13,386 nt of DNA, taken from assembly GCA_012274165.1 (NCBI GenBank), contig JAAPAA010000305.1, forward strand, positions 1 to 13,386, in the 5' to 3' direction. Made by a program: the position numbers and the translations under genes. This document shows, one piece after another, positions 5,841 through 12,083 of this stretch (the stretch's first letter is position 1; every line of letters starts with the position of its first letter). This DNA comes from Thiobacillaceae bacterium (lineage in GTDB: Bacteria; Pseudomonadota; Gammaproteobacteria; Burkholderiales; Thiobacillaceae). Below the pieces are notes generated by a model, which searched no databases, was not told the DNA's origin, and saw only the letters and a program-made list of their open reading frames with translations.

Positions 5841-6800
5841 TCAGGAAACTGCTGGGGGATAGGGCGTGCGCACCAGCGGTGCAGCAGCCAGTACTTCGGG
5901 TTGCAGGGTGACATGGCGGATGCCGTGGCGGGATTCGAGTGTCTGGTGCGCGGCAACGAGAATGGCGGGCCAGTCGGCCAGATTGTGGATTTCAAGATGC
6001 GCGGACAGTGCGAGGGTCCCGGACGACAGTGTCCACACATGCAGATCGTGCACACGCATCACGCCGGGCAGGGTGGCAAGATCGTGGCCGACAGCCTCGA
6101 GCTTGATGTGGAGCGGCACACCTTCCATCAGCACATGGACGGCTTCGAGCAGGAGCCTGACTGCCGATACGCTGATCAGCATGGCAACGAATATTGATAG
6201 CAGCGGGTCAATCGGCGTCCACCCGGTAGCAAGAATGACGATGCCTGCGGTGATCGCCGCGACCGAGCCGAGCGCGTCGCCCAGCACATGCAGCAGTGCA
6301 GCGCGGCTGTTGAGGGTTTGTTCGCCGCGATGCAGCGTCCAGGCGACGATGAGGTTGACGATGAGGCCGATCACCGCGACGGTGACGACGGTGCCGCCCG
6401 CGATGGGGTGCGGCGCGCTGAAGCGTTGAATCGCCTCGTAGATGATGAAACCGATCAGCACCAGCATGGCGAGACTGTTGAGCAAGGCCGCCAGCACTTC
6501 GGCGCGCACCAGCCCATAGGAATGCTGCATCGACGGCGGACGGCGCGCCAGGCTGGCGGCGGCTGCAGCGAGCCCGAGCGATGAGGCGTCGGTGACCATG
6601 TGTGCGGCGTCGGACAGCAGCGCCAGCGAGCCGGACAAAAAGCCCGCCAGTACTTCGACGACAGCGAACCCGAGGGTGAGCAGGAGCGCGATGAGCAGCC
6701 CCTTGTTGCTGCCGGTGTGGCCTAGATGATGGTGGACATGATCCTCGCCGCGTTCGAGCGAGAGATCGTCATGATCGTGATCGTGTTTATGCGCGTGCAC
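5841..6800 (-). CDS. Cation diffusion facilitator, zinc-type divalent metal exporter
   Basis: A 319-residue inner-membrane proton/metal antiporter of the CDF family, CzcD/ZitB-like. The N-terminus is His/Asp-rich (HAHKHDHDHDD, then HVHHHLGH), a metal-collecting segment. About six membrane helices follow. The transport site is of the HD-HD type: His67 and Asp71 in SDAAHMVTDASSLG, and His171 and Asp175 in HVLGDALGS. This arrangement is typical of Zn/Cd (also Co) exporters. The C-terminal cytosolic domain (about 220-305) contains MRVHDLHVWTLSSG and LEIHN. It starts with GTG inside the end of nagZ, a 14-base overlap, so the two genes are cotranscribed and probably coupled. Metal specificity cannot be fixed from sequence alone. 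No metal-responsive operator is visible because the gene lies inside an operon. Confidence 0.93.
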   Translation of the reverse strand: MHAHKHDHDHDDLSLERGEDHVHHHLGHTGSNKGLLIALLLTLGFAVVEVLAGFLSGSLALLSDAAHMVTDASSLGLAAAAASLARRPPSMQHSYGLVRAEVLAALLNSLAMLVLIGFIIYEAIQRFSAPHPIAGGTVVTVAVIGLIVNLIVAWTLHRGEQTLNSRAALLHVLGDALGSVAAITAGIVILATGWTPIDPLLSIFVAMLISVSAVRLLLEAVHVLMEGVPLHIKLEAVGHDLATLPGVMRVHDLHVWTLSSGTLALSAHLEIHNLADWPAILVAAHQTLESRHGIRHVTLQPEVLAAAPLVRTPYPPAVS

Positions 6801-7866
6801 AGTAATCCGTGGGGTCGGGGGTGAGATTGAGATTAGCCGAATCCAGACCGAGCCCGGCGATGTGGTGCAGCGCGTTGGCGTAACGCGCGGATTCGCGCAG
6901 GGCGGTCATTGAAAGCGGGTGCGGGTGGCCGTGCATGCGTGCGAGGCGTGCGCGGGCAGGGGCGGGCCAGTCGATTTTGAGCTTGGCCAGCACCTCGTCG
7001 GCCAGATCGGGGCGGTTGCACACCAGCGCCATGTCGCAGCCGGCATGGAGTGCGGCGGCGACGCGTTCGACGACGCCGCCTGCCACGGCAGCCGCTTCCA
7101 TGCACAAATCATCGCTGAAAATCGTGCCGTCAAATCCGAGTTGCTGGCGCAGCTGTTTTTGCAGCCAGATGCGCGAGAAGCCGGCGGGCAGGGAATCGAC
7201 CTGCGGATAAATCACGTGCGCGGGCATGATCGCGGCCAGTCCCGCATCGATCATCAGGCGGAACGGCACCAGGTCGGCGATGGCGATATCGGCCAACGTG
7301 CGCTCGTCGACCGGAATCGCCACATGCGAATCCGCCACCACAAAGCCGTGGCCAGGGAAGTGTTTGCCGCAGGCGGCCATGCCGGCGTCCTTCATCCCCA
7401 GCATCACCGCCTGGCCGAGTTCGAATACGGTGTGCGGCGAGCCGTGGAAGGCGCGGTCGCCAATCACCGACGAGGCGCCGTAATCGAGGTCCAGCACCGG
7501 GGCGAAGCTGAAGTCCACACCATGCGCGCGCAGTTCTGCCGCCAGCACATAGCCGGTTTCGCGCGCCAGGTGCTTGGCCTGTTGCGGGTGTTCATTCCAG
7601 ATTTCGCCGAACGTGCGCATCGATGGCAGCCGCGTGAAGCCTTCGCGGAAGCGCTGCACCCGGCCGCCCTCGTGATCGACGCCGATCAGTAGCGGCGCGG
7701 ATTTCAAGGAGTGGATGTCGGTGGTGAGCGCTTCAAGCTGCGCCGGATCGCGGTAGTTGCGGGTGAACAGAATCACCCCGCCCACCAGGGGATGGGACAG
7801 CCGGCGGCGGTCGTCGTCGGTGAGTTCGGTTCCCGCCACGTCGAGCATCAAGGGGCCGAGTGTCAT
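6787..7866 (-). CDS. nagZ: Beta-N-acetylhexosaminidase, glycoside hydrolase family 3
   Basis: NagZ removes the N-acetylglucosamine from GlcNAc-1,6-anhydroMurNAc muropeptides in the cytoplasm during peptidoglycan recycling. Its products feed AmpR-type beta-lactamase signalling where that exists. The 359-residue protein shows the single-domain Gram-negative form: LIGVDHEGGRVQRF (60-73), the KHFPGHG motif at 168-174, the catalytic loop with Asp179-Ser-His181, and the nucleophile motif SDDLCM at 251-256 (Asp252). There is no signal peptide, which agrees with cytosolic action. AGGAG lies five bases before the ATG. It follows acpS by 40 bases, an order common in Betaproteobacteria, and overlaps the downstream metal exporter gene. 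Confidence 0.96.
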   Translation of the reverse strand: MTLGPLMLDVAGTELTDDDRRRLSHPLVGGVILFTRNYRDPAQLEALTTDIHSLKSAPLLIGVDHEGGRVQRFREGFTRLPSMRTFGEIWNEHPQQAKHLARETGYVLAAELRAHGVDFSFAPVLDLDYGASSVIGDRAFHGSPHTVFELGQAVMLGMKDAGMAACGKHFPGHGFVVADSHVAIPVDERTLADIAIADLVPFRLMIDAGLAAIMPAHVIYPQVDSLPAGFSRIWLQKQLRQQLGFDGTIFSDDLCMEAAAVAGGVVERVAAALHAGCDMALVCNRPDLADEVLAKLKIDWPAPARARLARMHGHPHPLSMTALRESARYANALHHIAGLGLDSANLNLTPDPTDYCARA

Positions 7867-7906
7867 GGTCGCTCCTGTTTAAAATCTGGCGTCATATCGT
7901 CTCCAG

Positions 7907-8302
7907 TTATTGCTGCCGCGGACTGGATTGTTCCAGCACGACGAATGCAAGTATCAGGTCGCCTTCGTCCGACAGCGATACATGATGCCCTGCCACGCCG
8001 CGCGCCGCCAGCCAGTCGGTGAGCTCGGGCGCGCACAGGATGTGCGGCTTGCCGAGCGGATCGCGCAGCACGGCGATATTGCGCAGCGATACGGGTGCGC
8101 GCAGGCCGGTTCCCGCCGCCTTGGCGAAGGCTTCCTTGACGGCAAAACTTTTCGCCAGAAAGCGCGCCGGGTCGCGGCTGGCGAAATAGCCCGCGTGTTC
8201 GGCCGGGGCAAGAATGCGGTCGGCATAGGCTTCGCCAAAACGCGTGAGGCCGCTGCGGATGCGCCCTGCGTCGAGCAGGTCGGTGCCGATGCCGTGAATC
8301 AT
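7907..8302 (-). CDS. acpS: Holo-[acyl-carrier-protein] synthase
   Basis: AcpS transfers the 4'-phosphopantetheine arm from coenzyme A to apo-acyl carrier protein, activating it for fatty-acid synthesis. The 131-residue product starts MIHGIGTDLLDAGRI with the Mg-binding Asp8. It carries the second signature RFLAKSFAVKEAFAKAAGTG at 48-67 with Glu57 and Lys61. Length and layout are normal for the small trimeric AcpS type. The frame is open far upstream, but that extension is a shadow of the radical SAM gene. ATG 8302 is chosen because the family begins exactly there and it lies 10 bases after the preceding stop. The site upstream is only weakly Shine-Dalgarno-like (GTGAGA). Confidence 0.95.
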   Translation of the reverse strand: MIHGIGTDLLDAGRIRSGLTRFGEAYADRILAPAEHAGYFASRDPARFLAKSFAVKEAFAKAAGTGLRAPVSLRNIAVLRDPLGKPHILCAPELTDWLAARGVAGHHVSLSDEGDLILAFVVLEQSSPRQQ

Positions 8303-8312
8303 CGTGTGGATC

Positions 8313-9170
8313 TCACAGCGAGACCTTGACCGGCAGCCCGGCCGCGCGGATGGCGCCGGCAAAACGGTCCAGCCATACGGCGGGCAATGCGGATAGCCGG
8401 CTCGCTTGCGGTTGCAACGACGGCCGCGCCAGGCCATACAGCAGCACGCCTTGAACGGGGATGGCCTGTTCGCGGATGCGCGCCACCGCATCCAGGTAGG
8501 CGGTTTGTTCGGCCTCGCTCGGGGCGGCGCCGTCCAGCGCAAATACACAGGTTTGCAGCCACGTTGGGCACAACGCGGCGGCAATTTTAAGGCGCTCAAA
8601 CTGCTTGTCGGGTGACATCCGCGTCTGGTTGGTCGCGCGCATGCCGCTCGCCGTCGCGCTGTCGAACTTGAACCAGACTTCGCCATTGAGCACGGCCATC
8701 TGCCGGATGCCGTCCTGCACCCGCGGGCGGTCGATCAGGCTGCCGTTGGTGATCAGCACCAGTTTGATTTTTCCGATCAAATCGAAATCCGCCATCACCC
8801 GGCCGATCAGTTCGATCACGTGCGGAAAGGCTCTGGCGCTGGTCGGCTCGCCGTTGCCCGACAAGGCAATGTCGTTCAAGCATCGTGCGCCTTCCGGCAC
8901 CCGCGCGGTCATGAAATCGCCGTGCAGGATATCGCCGAGCAGCGCGCGCAATTCAGCCTCCAGCTGCGCCAGATCGATTTCCGGCGACGTGCCGCGAACC
9001 AGATCCGGCACCTGGCAATACACGCACGCCCAGTTGCAGGCGTTGTTGGGATTGAGATTCACGCCGACCGATACACCGCCCGCGCGCCGCGACACGACCG
9101 GATAGACATAGGTCATTCCCGCGCTGTCGCGGTCATGGTTGATGGGGGTGAGGGGAGCGGATGTGGGCAC
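8313..9170 (-). CDS. Radical SAM protein of unassigned specificity
   Basis: A 285-residue cytosolic protein with the radical SAM cluster motif CxxxCxxC at Cys45, Cys49 and Cys52 (NNACNWACVYCQVPDL), which binds the 4Fe-4S cluster that cleaves S-adenosylmethionine. The SAM-binding glycine-rich strand follows as ALSGNGEPTSAR, and LVLITNGSL is the next barrel strand. It resembles the standalone PflA/NrdG-like or wyosine-type radical SAM proteins, with no extra C-terminal cluster domain. The substrate is unknown to me. The GTG at 9170 is chosen because the segment NHDRDSAGMTYVYPVVSRRAGG looks like the family's native N-terminus; ATG 9116 is an alternative. No strong Shine-Dalgarno precedes the GTG. 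It is the first gene of the group running into acpS and nagZ, with a 10-base gap. Confidence 0.88.
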   Translation of the reverse strand: MPTSAPLTPINHDRDSAGMTYVYPVVSRRAGGVSVGVNLNPNNACNWACVYCQVPDLVRGTSPEIDLAQLEAELRALLGDILHGDFMTARVPEGARCLNDIALSGNGEPTSARAFPHVIELIGRVMADFDLIGKIKLVLITNGSLIDRPRVQDGIRQMAVLNGEVWFKFDSATASGMRATNQTRMSPDKQFERLKIAAALCPTWLQTCVFALDGAAPSEAEQTAYLDAVARIREQAIPVQGVLLYGLARPSLQPQASRLSALPAVWLDRFAGAIRAAGLPVKVSL

Positions 9171-9228
9171 GGAGCAGGGTTGAGTGCGGCAGGCAGTTGT
9201 TCAAATTCAGGTTCGTATTGTCGCAGGT

Positions 9229-9256
9229 GAAACGGGCCGCTGTCGCGGCCCGTTTT
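9229..9256. terminator. Strong hairpin, probable terminator after the PIN-PhoH gene
   Basis: AAACGGGCCGC at 9230-9240 pairs with GCGGCCCGTTT at 9245-9255 around a TGTC loop, an 11-bp perfect stem extendable by a G-U pair. Each strand has a short T run after the stem (TTTT on plus, TTT on minus). It lies about 46 bases past the PIN-PhoH stop and before the radical SAM start, so leftward termination is the likely role. A second small stem (GCCGTC/GACGGC at 9274-9291) lies between it and that stop. Confidence 0.7.
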
Positions 9257-9301
9257 GATTCAAACACCAGATGGCCGTCCGGTTTGACGGCGCGCCCGGG
9301 T

Positions 9302-10699
9302 TTATAACACTTCAGCTGCGTAATCGGCCAGCCGTGAACGCTCGCCGCGTTGCAGGGTGACATGGCCGTTATGTGGCCAACCCTTGAAGTGGTCGACCAC
9401 GTAGGTGAGGCCGGAACTGCCTTCGGTGAGGTAGGGCGTGTCGATCTGCGAGATGTTGCCCAGACAGACCACCTTGGTGCCGGGGCCGGCGCGGGTGATC
9501 AGGGTTTTCATCTGCTTGGAAGTGAGGTTTTGCGCCTCGTCGATGATGAGGAATTTGTTGAGGAAGGTACGCCCGCGCATGAAGTTGAGCGACTTGACCT
9601 TGATCCGCGAACGGATCAGATCCTGTGTCGCCGCACGCCCCCAGTCGCCGGCTTCGTCGTCGGTCTTGTTCAGCACGTCGAGGTTGTCTTCCAGCGCGCC
9701 CATCCACGGCGTCATTTTTTCTTCTTCGGTACCGGGCAGGAATCCGATGTCTTCGCCGACCGGCACGGTGACGCGGGTCATGATGATTTCGCTGTAGATT
9801 TTCTTGTCGAGCACCTGGGCGAGTGCCGCTGCCAGCGTCAGCAGCGTCTTGCCGGTGCCGGCCTGGCCGAGCAGGCTGACGAAATCAATCTCCGGATCCA
9901 TCAACACGTTGAGCGCAAAGTTTTGCTCGCGGTTGCGCGCGGTGATGCCCCAGACGTTGTTCTTGTGGTGGCTGTAGTCCTTGACCGTGACCAGCTCGGC
10001 CTGCTTGCCCTCGACCTTGAGCACCCTGGCGTAGAGCGGATTGGGGCCTTCCTGAAAGACGAATTCGTTGGGCAGGAAGTCTGCCGCCAATGGTCCCTTG
10101 AGGCGGTAGTAGGTGTGGCCGTTGGCCTGCCAGGATTCCATGCCCTTGCCGTGGGTATCCCAGAAATTGGCGGGCAGTTCGAGCACGCCGGGATACAGCA
10201 GATCGGTGTCTTCCAGTACCTTGTCGTTGGAGTAATCCTCGGCGGGCAGGCCCAGGGTGCGTGCCTTGATCCGCATGTTGATGTCTTTCGACACCAGGAT
10301 GACCTGCCGCTTGGGGTAATGCCGCGACAGGAACAGCACCACGCCGAGAATCTGGTTGTCGACCTTGCTGGTCGGCAGGGAGAGCGGAATGTCGCCGGTG
10401 ATCGCCTGGGTTTGCAAAAACAGCTTGCCGGTGGCGGCGCCGTGACTGTGCGGCGCGATCGGCACGCCTTCCTCGATGGTGTCGAGCTTGCTCACCATTT
10501 CGTCGAGGAAGCGGCTGGCCTGGCGGGCGTTGCGTGACACTTCGGTCATGCCCTTCTTGTGCTGGTCGAGCTCTTCCAGCGTGGCGATGGGAACGTAGAT
10601 GTCGTGTTCCTCAAAGCGGAACAGGCTGGTCGGATCGTGCATCAGCACGTTGGTATCCAACACGAACAACTTGGGCTGGGCGGGAGATTTTCTCGGCAT
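9302..10699 (-). CDS. PIN-PhoH fusion protein, RNase and ATPase/helicase
   Basis: This 465-residue protein joins an N-terminal PIN nuclease domain to a C-terminal PhoH ATPase (PhoH2/YlaK-type architecture). PIN acidic residues: Asp15 in FVLDTNVLMHDP, Glu42 or Glu43 in TLEELDQHKKG, Asp114 in KVDNQILG and Asp139 in LVSKDINMRIKA. After a linker domain (about 180-250), the PhoH part carries Walker A GQAGTGKT at 278-285 and Walker B FLIIDEAQ at 383-390, with CLGNISQID as the sensor-like strand. Characterised PhoH2 proteins unwind and cleave RNA. The catalytic residues of both halves look intact. Family members without the PIN domain are plain PhoH, sometimes near ybeY; that context is absent here. 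It lies 75 bases downstream of the NlpC/P60 gene on the same strand and is followed by a strong hairpin. Confidence 0.94.
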   Translation of the reverse strand: MPRKSPAQPKLFVLDTNVLMHDPTSLFRFEEHDIYVPIATLEELDQHKKGMTEVSRNARQASRFLDEMVSKLDTIEEGVPIAPHSHGAATGKLFLQTQAITGDIPLSLPTSKVDNQILGVVLFLSRHYPKRQVILVSKDINMRIKARTLGLPAEDYSNDKVLEDTDLLYPGVLELPANFWDTHGKGMESWQANGHTYYRLKGPLAADFLPNEFVFQEGPNPLYARVLKVEGKQAELVTVKDYSHHKNNVWGITARNREQNFALNVLMDPEIDFVSLLGQAGTGKTLLTLAAALAQVLDKKIYSEIIMTRVTVPVGEDIGFLPGTEEEKMTPWMGALEDNLDVLNKTDDEAGDWGRAATQDLIRSRIKVKSLNFMRGRTFLNKFLIIDEAQNLTSKQMKTLITRAGPGTKVVCLGNISQIDTPYLTEGSSGLTYVVDHFKGWPHNGHVTLQRGERSRLADYAAEVL

Positions 10700-10733
10700 G
10701 GTTTTAGTCGGCAGACCTCAGGTTGATGAGAAT

Positions 10734-10757
10734 GCCTTCATCCTACAGGCTGAAGGC
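10734..10757 (-). other. Hairpin between the NlpC/P60 and PIN-PhoH genes
   Basis: GCCTTCA at 10734-10740 pairs with TGAAGGC at 10751-10757 over a 10-base loop. In the direction of transcription it lies just after the NlpC/P60 stop but has no T tract, so it could be a weak attenuator or an RNA stability element rather than a full terminator. Confidence 0.35.
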
Positions 10758-10774
10758 GGCTTGTTGTAGCGGGT

Positions 10775-11242
10775 TTAATCGGCGGCATGGACTGACGCCG
10801 CCGGCGTTTCCGGAATGACGCGGCGTGCGCCATCGAAGCGGTCATGCCAGTAATGGTCGTTGAGGCTGGACACCATGACTCCGCCCCGGTTGTTTGCGGC
10901 ATGAACGAAACGGTTGTCGCCCAGATAAATCCCGACATGCGAAAAAGCGTGGCGCAGCGTGTTGAAGAAGACCAGGTCGCCCGGCTGCAGCTCGTTTTGC
11001 GCCAGTGTTTGCGCGACTTCGCTGATGGCCACGCTGGTGCGCGGCAGCAACACGCCCAGGGTTTGTTTGAACACCAGGCCGACAAAGCCGCTGCAATCGA
11101 GTCCGGTTTCGGGCGAGGTGCCGCCGAGGCGATAAGGGCTGCCCACCAGACTCACGGCGTACAGCGGAATGTCTTCGGATGGCGTGTCGGCATGGGCAGC
11201 AGGTGCCAGCAACAGTGCCAGTAACAGGAAGACAGGCTTCAT
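10775..11242 (-). CDS. Secreted NlpC/P60 family cell-wall peptidase
   Basis: A 155-residue protein with a clear signal peptide (MKPVFLLLALLLAPAAHA, cleavage after residue 18); no lipobox cysteine is seen. The mature part is a single NlpC/P60 domain, a cysteine peptidase usually cutting D-Glu-to-diamino-acid bonds in peptidoglycan stem peptides. The catalytic Cys50 lies in GLDCSGFVGLVF, His102 in FSHVGIYLGDN, and the third polar residue is His114 in RFVHAA. PYRLGGTSPETG and LQPGDLVFF are the usual flanking strands. It should act in the periplasm on cell-wall turnover. The ATG lacks a clear Shine-Dalgarno. An AT-rich 88-base divergent region upstream (TATAGA near 11258) probably holds its promoter. 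Confidence 0.93.
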   Translation of the reverse strand: MKPVFLLLALLLAPAAHADTPSEDIPLYAVSLVGSPYRLGGTSPETGLDCSGFVGLVFKQTLGVLLPRTSVAISEVAQTLAQNELQPGDLVFFNTLRHAFSHVGIYLGDNRFVHAANNRGGVMVSSLNDHYWHDRFDGARRVIPETPAASVHAAD

Positions 11243-11330
11243 CGAATATCAATCTGCTCTATATTGGTAGAAGGCTACGGCCAAACAGGGTGAATCTTGA
11301 ATAGCTTGATTAAATCGTGAGGACAGCATC

Positions 11331-12014
11331 ATGAATGACATATCCACGCCAGATGAAAGCAGTATCCCGGATAACGCCCAGCTTGCGCAATGGCATGACG
11401 AAGCGGCGGCGGCTGCCGCCACCCCCGACTTGCACGAACGGGTGCGGGAATTGACCGCACGTGCGCTGCATGACCGGCGCATGCAATTGAATGAGCTGCG
11501 CGCGATCGTTGGTGCGATCAGCTCGGGGGTGGGCAGCGGCCTGAGCGCGCGCGGCGGCGAGATGAAGGAAGGCCTCAAGCAGGCGGTGTCCGGTCTGGAC
11601 GAGGCAATCGGCAGCGCGGCGCAAAACGCGTCTTACACCCTGCGCGAAGCCATCAGCCAGGGAAAAGCCTTCAAGGACGACGAACTGAAAAGCAGTCTGG
11701 AGCAACTCCGCGATCTGGAGAAGCAGTTTGTCGACACCCTCAAGCAGACCGCCAGGCAGTCAGGCGGGAAACTGAAAGAAGAGCTGGAGTATCTGAGCGA
11801 TCACCTGAAACACAGCGGCACCCGCACCGGCGAACAGGTGCGCGAGGCTTTGCAGCAGATGGTGAGCGGCTTGAAAAGCACGGGTGAAGCCGGGCGCGCA
11901 GGCTTGAGCGAATCAGCAGGTGCGGCAACTGAGCGCTTGTCCATGGTGGCCAGCGGTGTGCTGGAGGCATTGTCGGATTCGCTGAAACGGCAAAGCGATC
12001 GCCTGCGTTCGTGA
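11331..12014 (+). CDS. Amphipathic helical protein of unknown function next to the UbiB-like gene
   Basis: A 227-residue protein with no signal peptide or hydrophobic membrane span. It is almost wholly predicted helix, rich in Ala, Ser, Glu, Lys, Leu, Gln and Gly. Segments with an 11- or heptad-like spacing of hydrophobic positions recur (for example LKQAVSGLDEAIGSAAQ, LKEELEYLSDHLKHSG, VREALQQMVSGLKSTGEAG, LEALSDSLKRQSDRL), giving an apolipoprotein- or phasin-like look. It may bind membrane surfaces or form coiled coils. I believe similar proteins are annotated as a DUF6781-type family in Betaproteobacteria, but cannot verify this. AGGA precedes the ATG at normal spacing. The UbiB-like gene follows 69 bases later on the same strand. 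Confidence 0.82.
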   Translation: MNDISTPDESSIPDNAQLAQWHDEAAAAAATPDLHERVRELTARALHDRRMQLNELRAIVGAISSGVGSGLSARGGEMKEGLKQAVSGLDEAIGSAAQNASYTLREAISQGKAFKDDELKSSLEQLRDLEKQFVDTLKQTARQSGGKLKEELEYLSDHLKHSGTRTGEQVREALQQMVSGLKSTGEAGRAGLSESAGAATERLSMVASGVLEALSDSLKRQSDRLRS

Positions 12015-12020
12015 TTCACC

Positions 12021-12046
12021 AGCCGACAGCAGCAACGCTGTCGGCT
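12021..12046. other. Perfect 10-bp hairpin between the helical-protein and UbiB-like genes
   Basis: AGCCGACAGC at 12021-12030 is the exact inverted complement of GCTGTCGGCT at 12037-12046, with loop AGCAAC. It starts six bases after the upstream stop. No T tract follows on either strand, so it could be a rho-assisted or partial terminator, an mRNA processing or stability element, or a copy of a dispersed palindromic repeat. TACACT at 12046-12051 just past it could be a -10 box for the next gene. Confidence 0.55.
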
Positions 12047-12083
12047 ACACTCTCGGCATGACTGATTCCAGGAATTAATTTCA

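Noticed and set aside
8303..8686. Longer 259-codon version of AcpS with an N-terminal extension
   Set aside because: The extension overlaps the radical SAM gene out of frame and is Arg/Pro/Ala-rich; AcpS proteins begin at the GIGTD segment.
9350..10537. 395-codon plus-strand frame over the PIN-PhoH gene
   Set aside because: It lies antisense to a gene with intact PIN and Walker motifs; its Val/Gly/His/Asp-rich composition is that of a GC-rich shadow.
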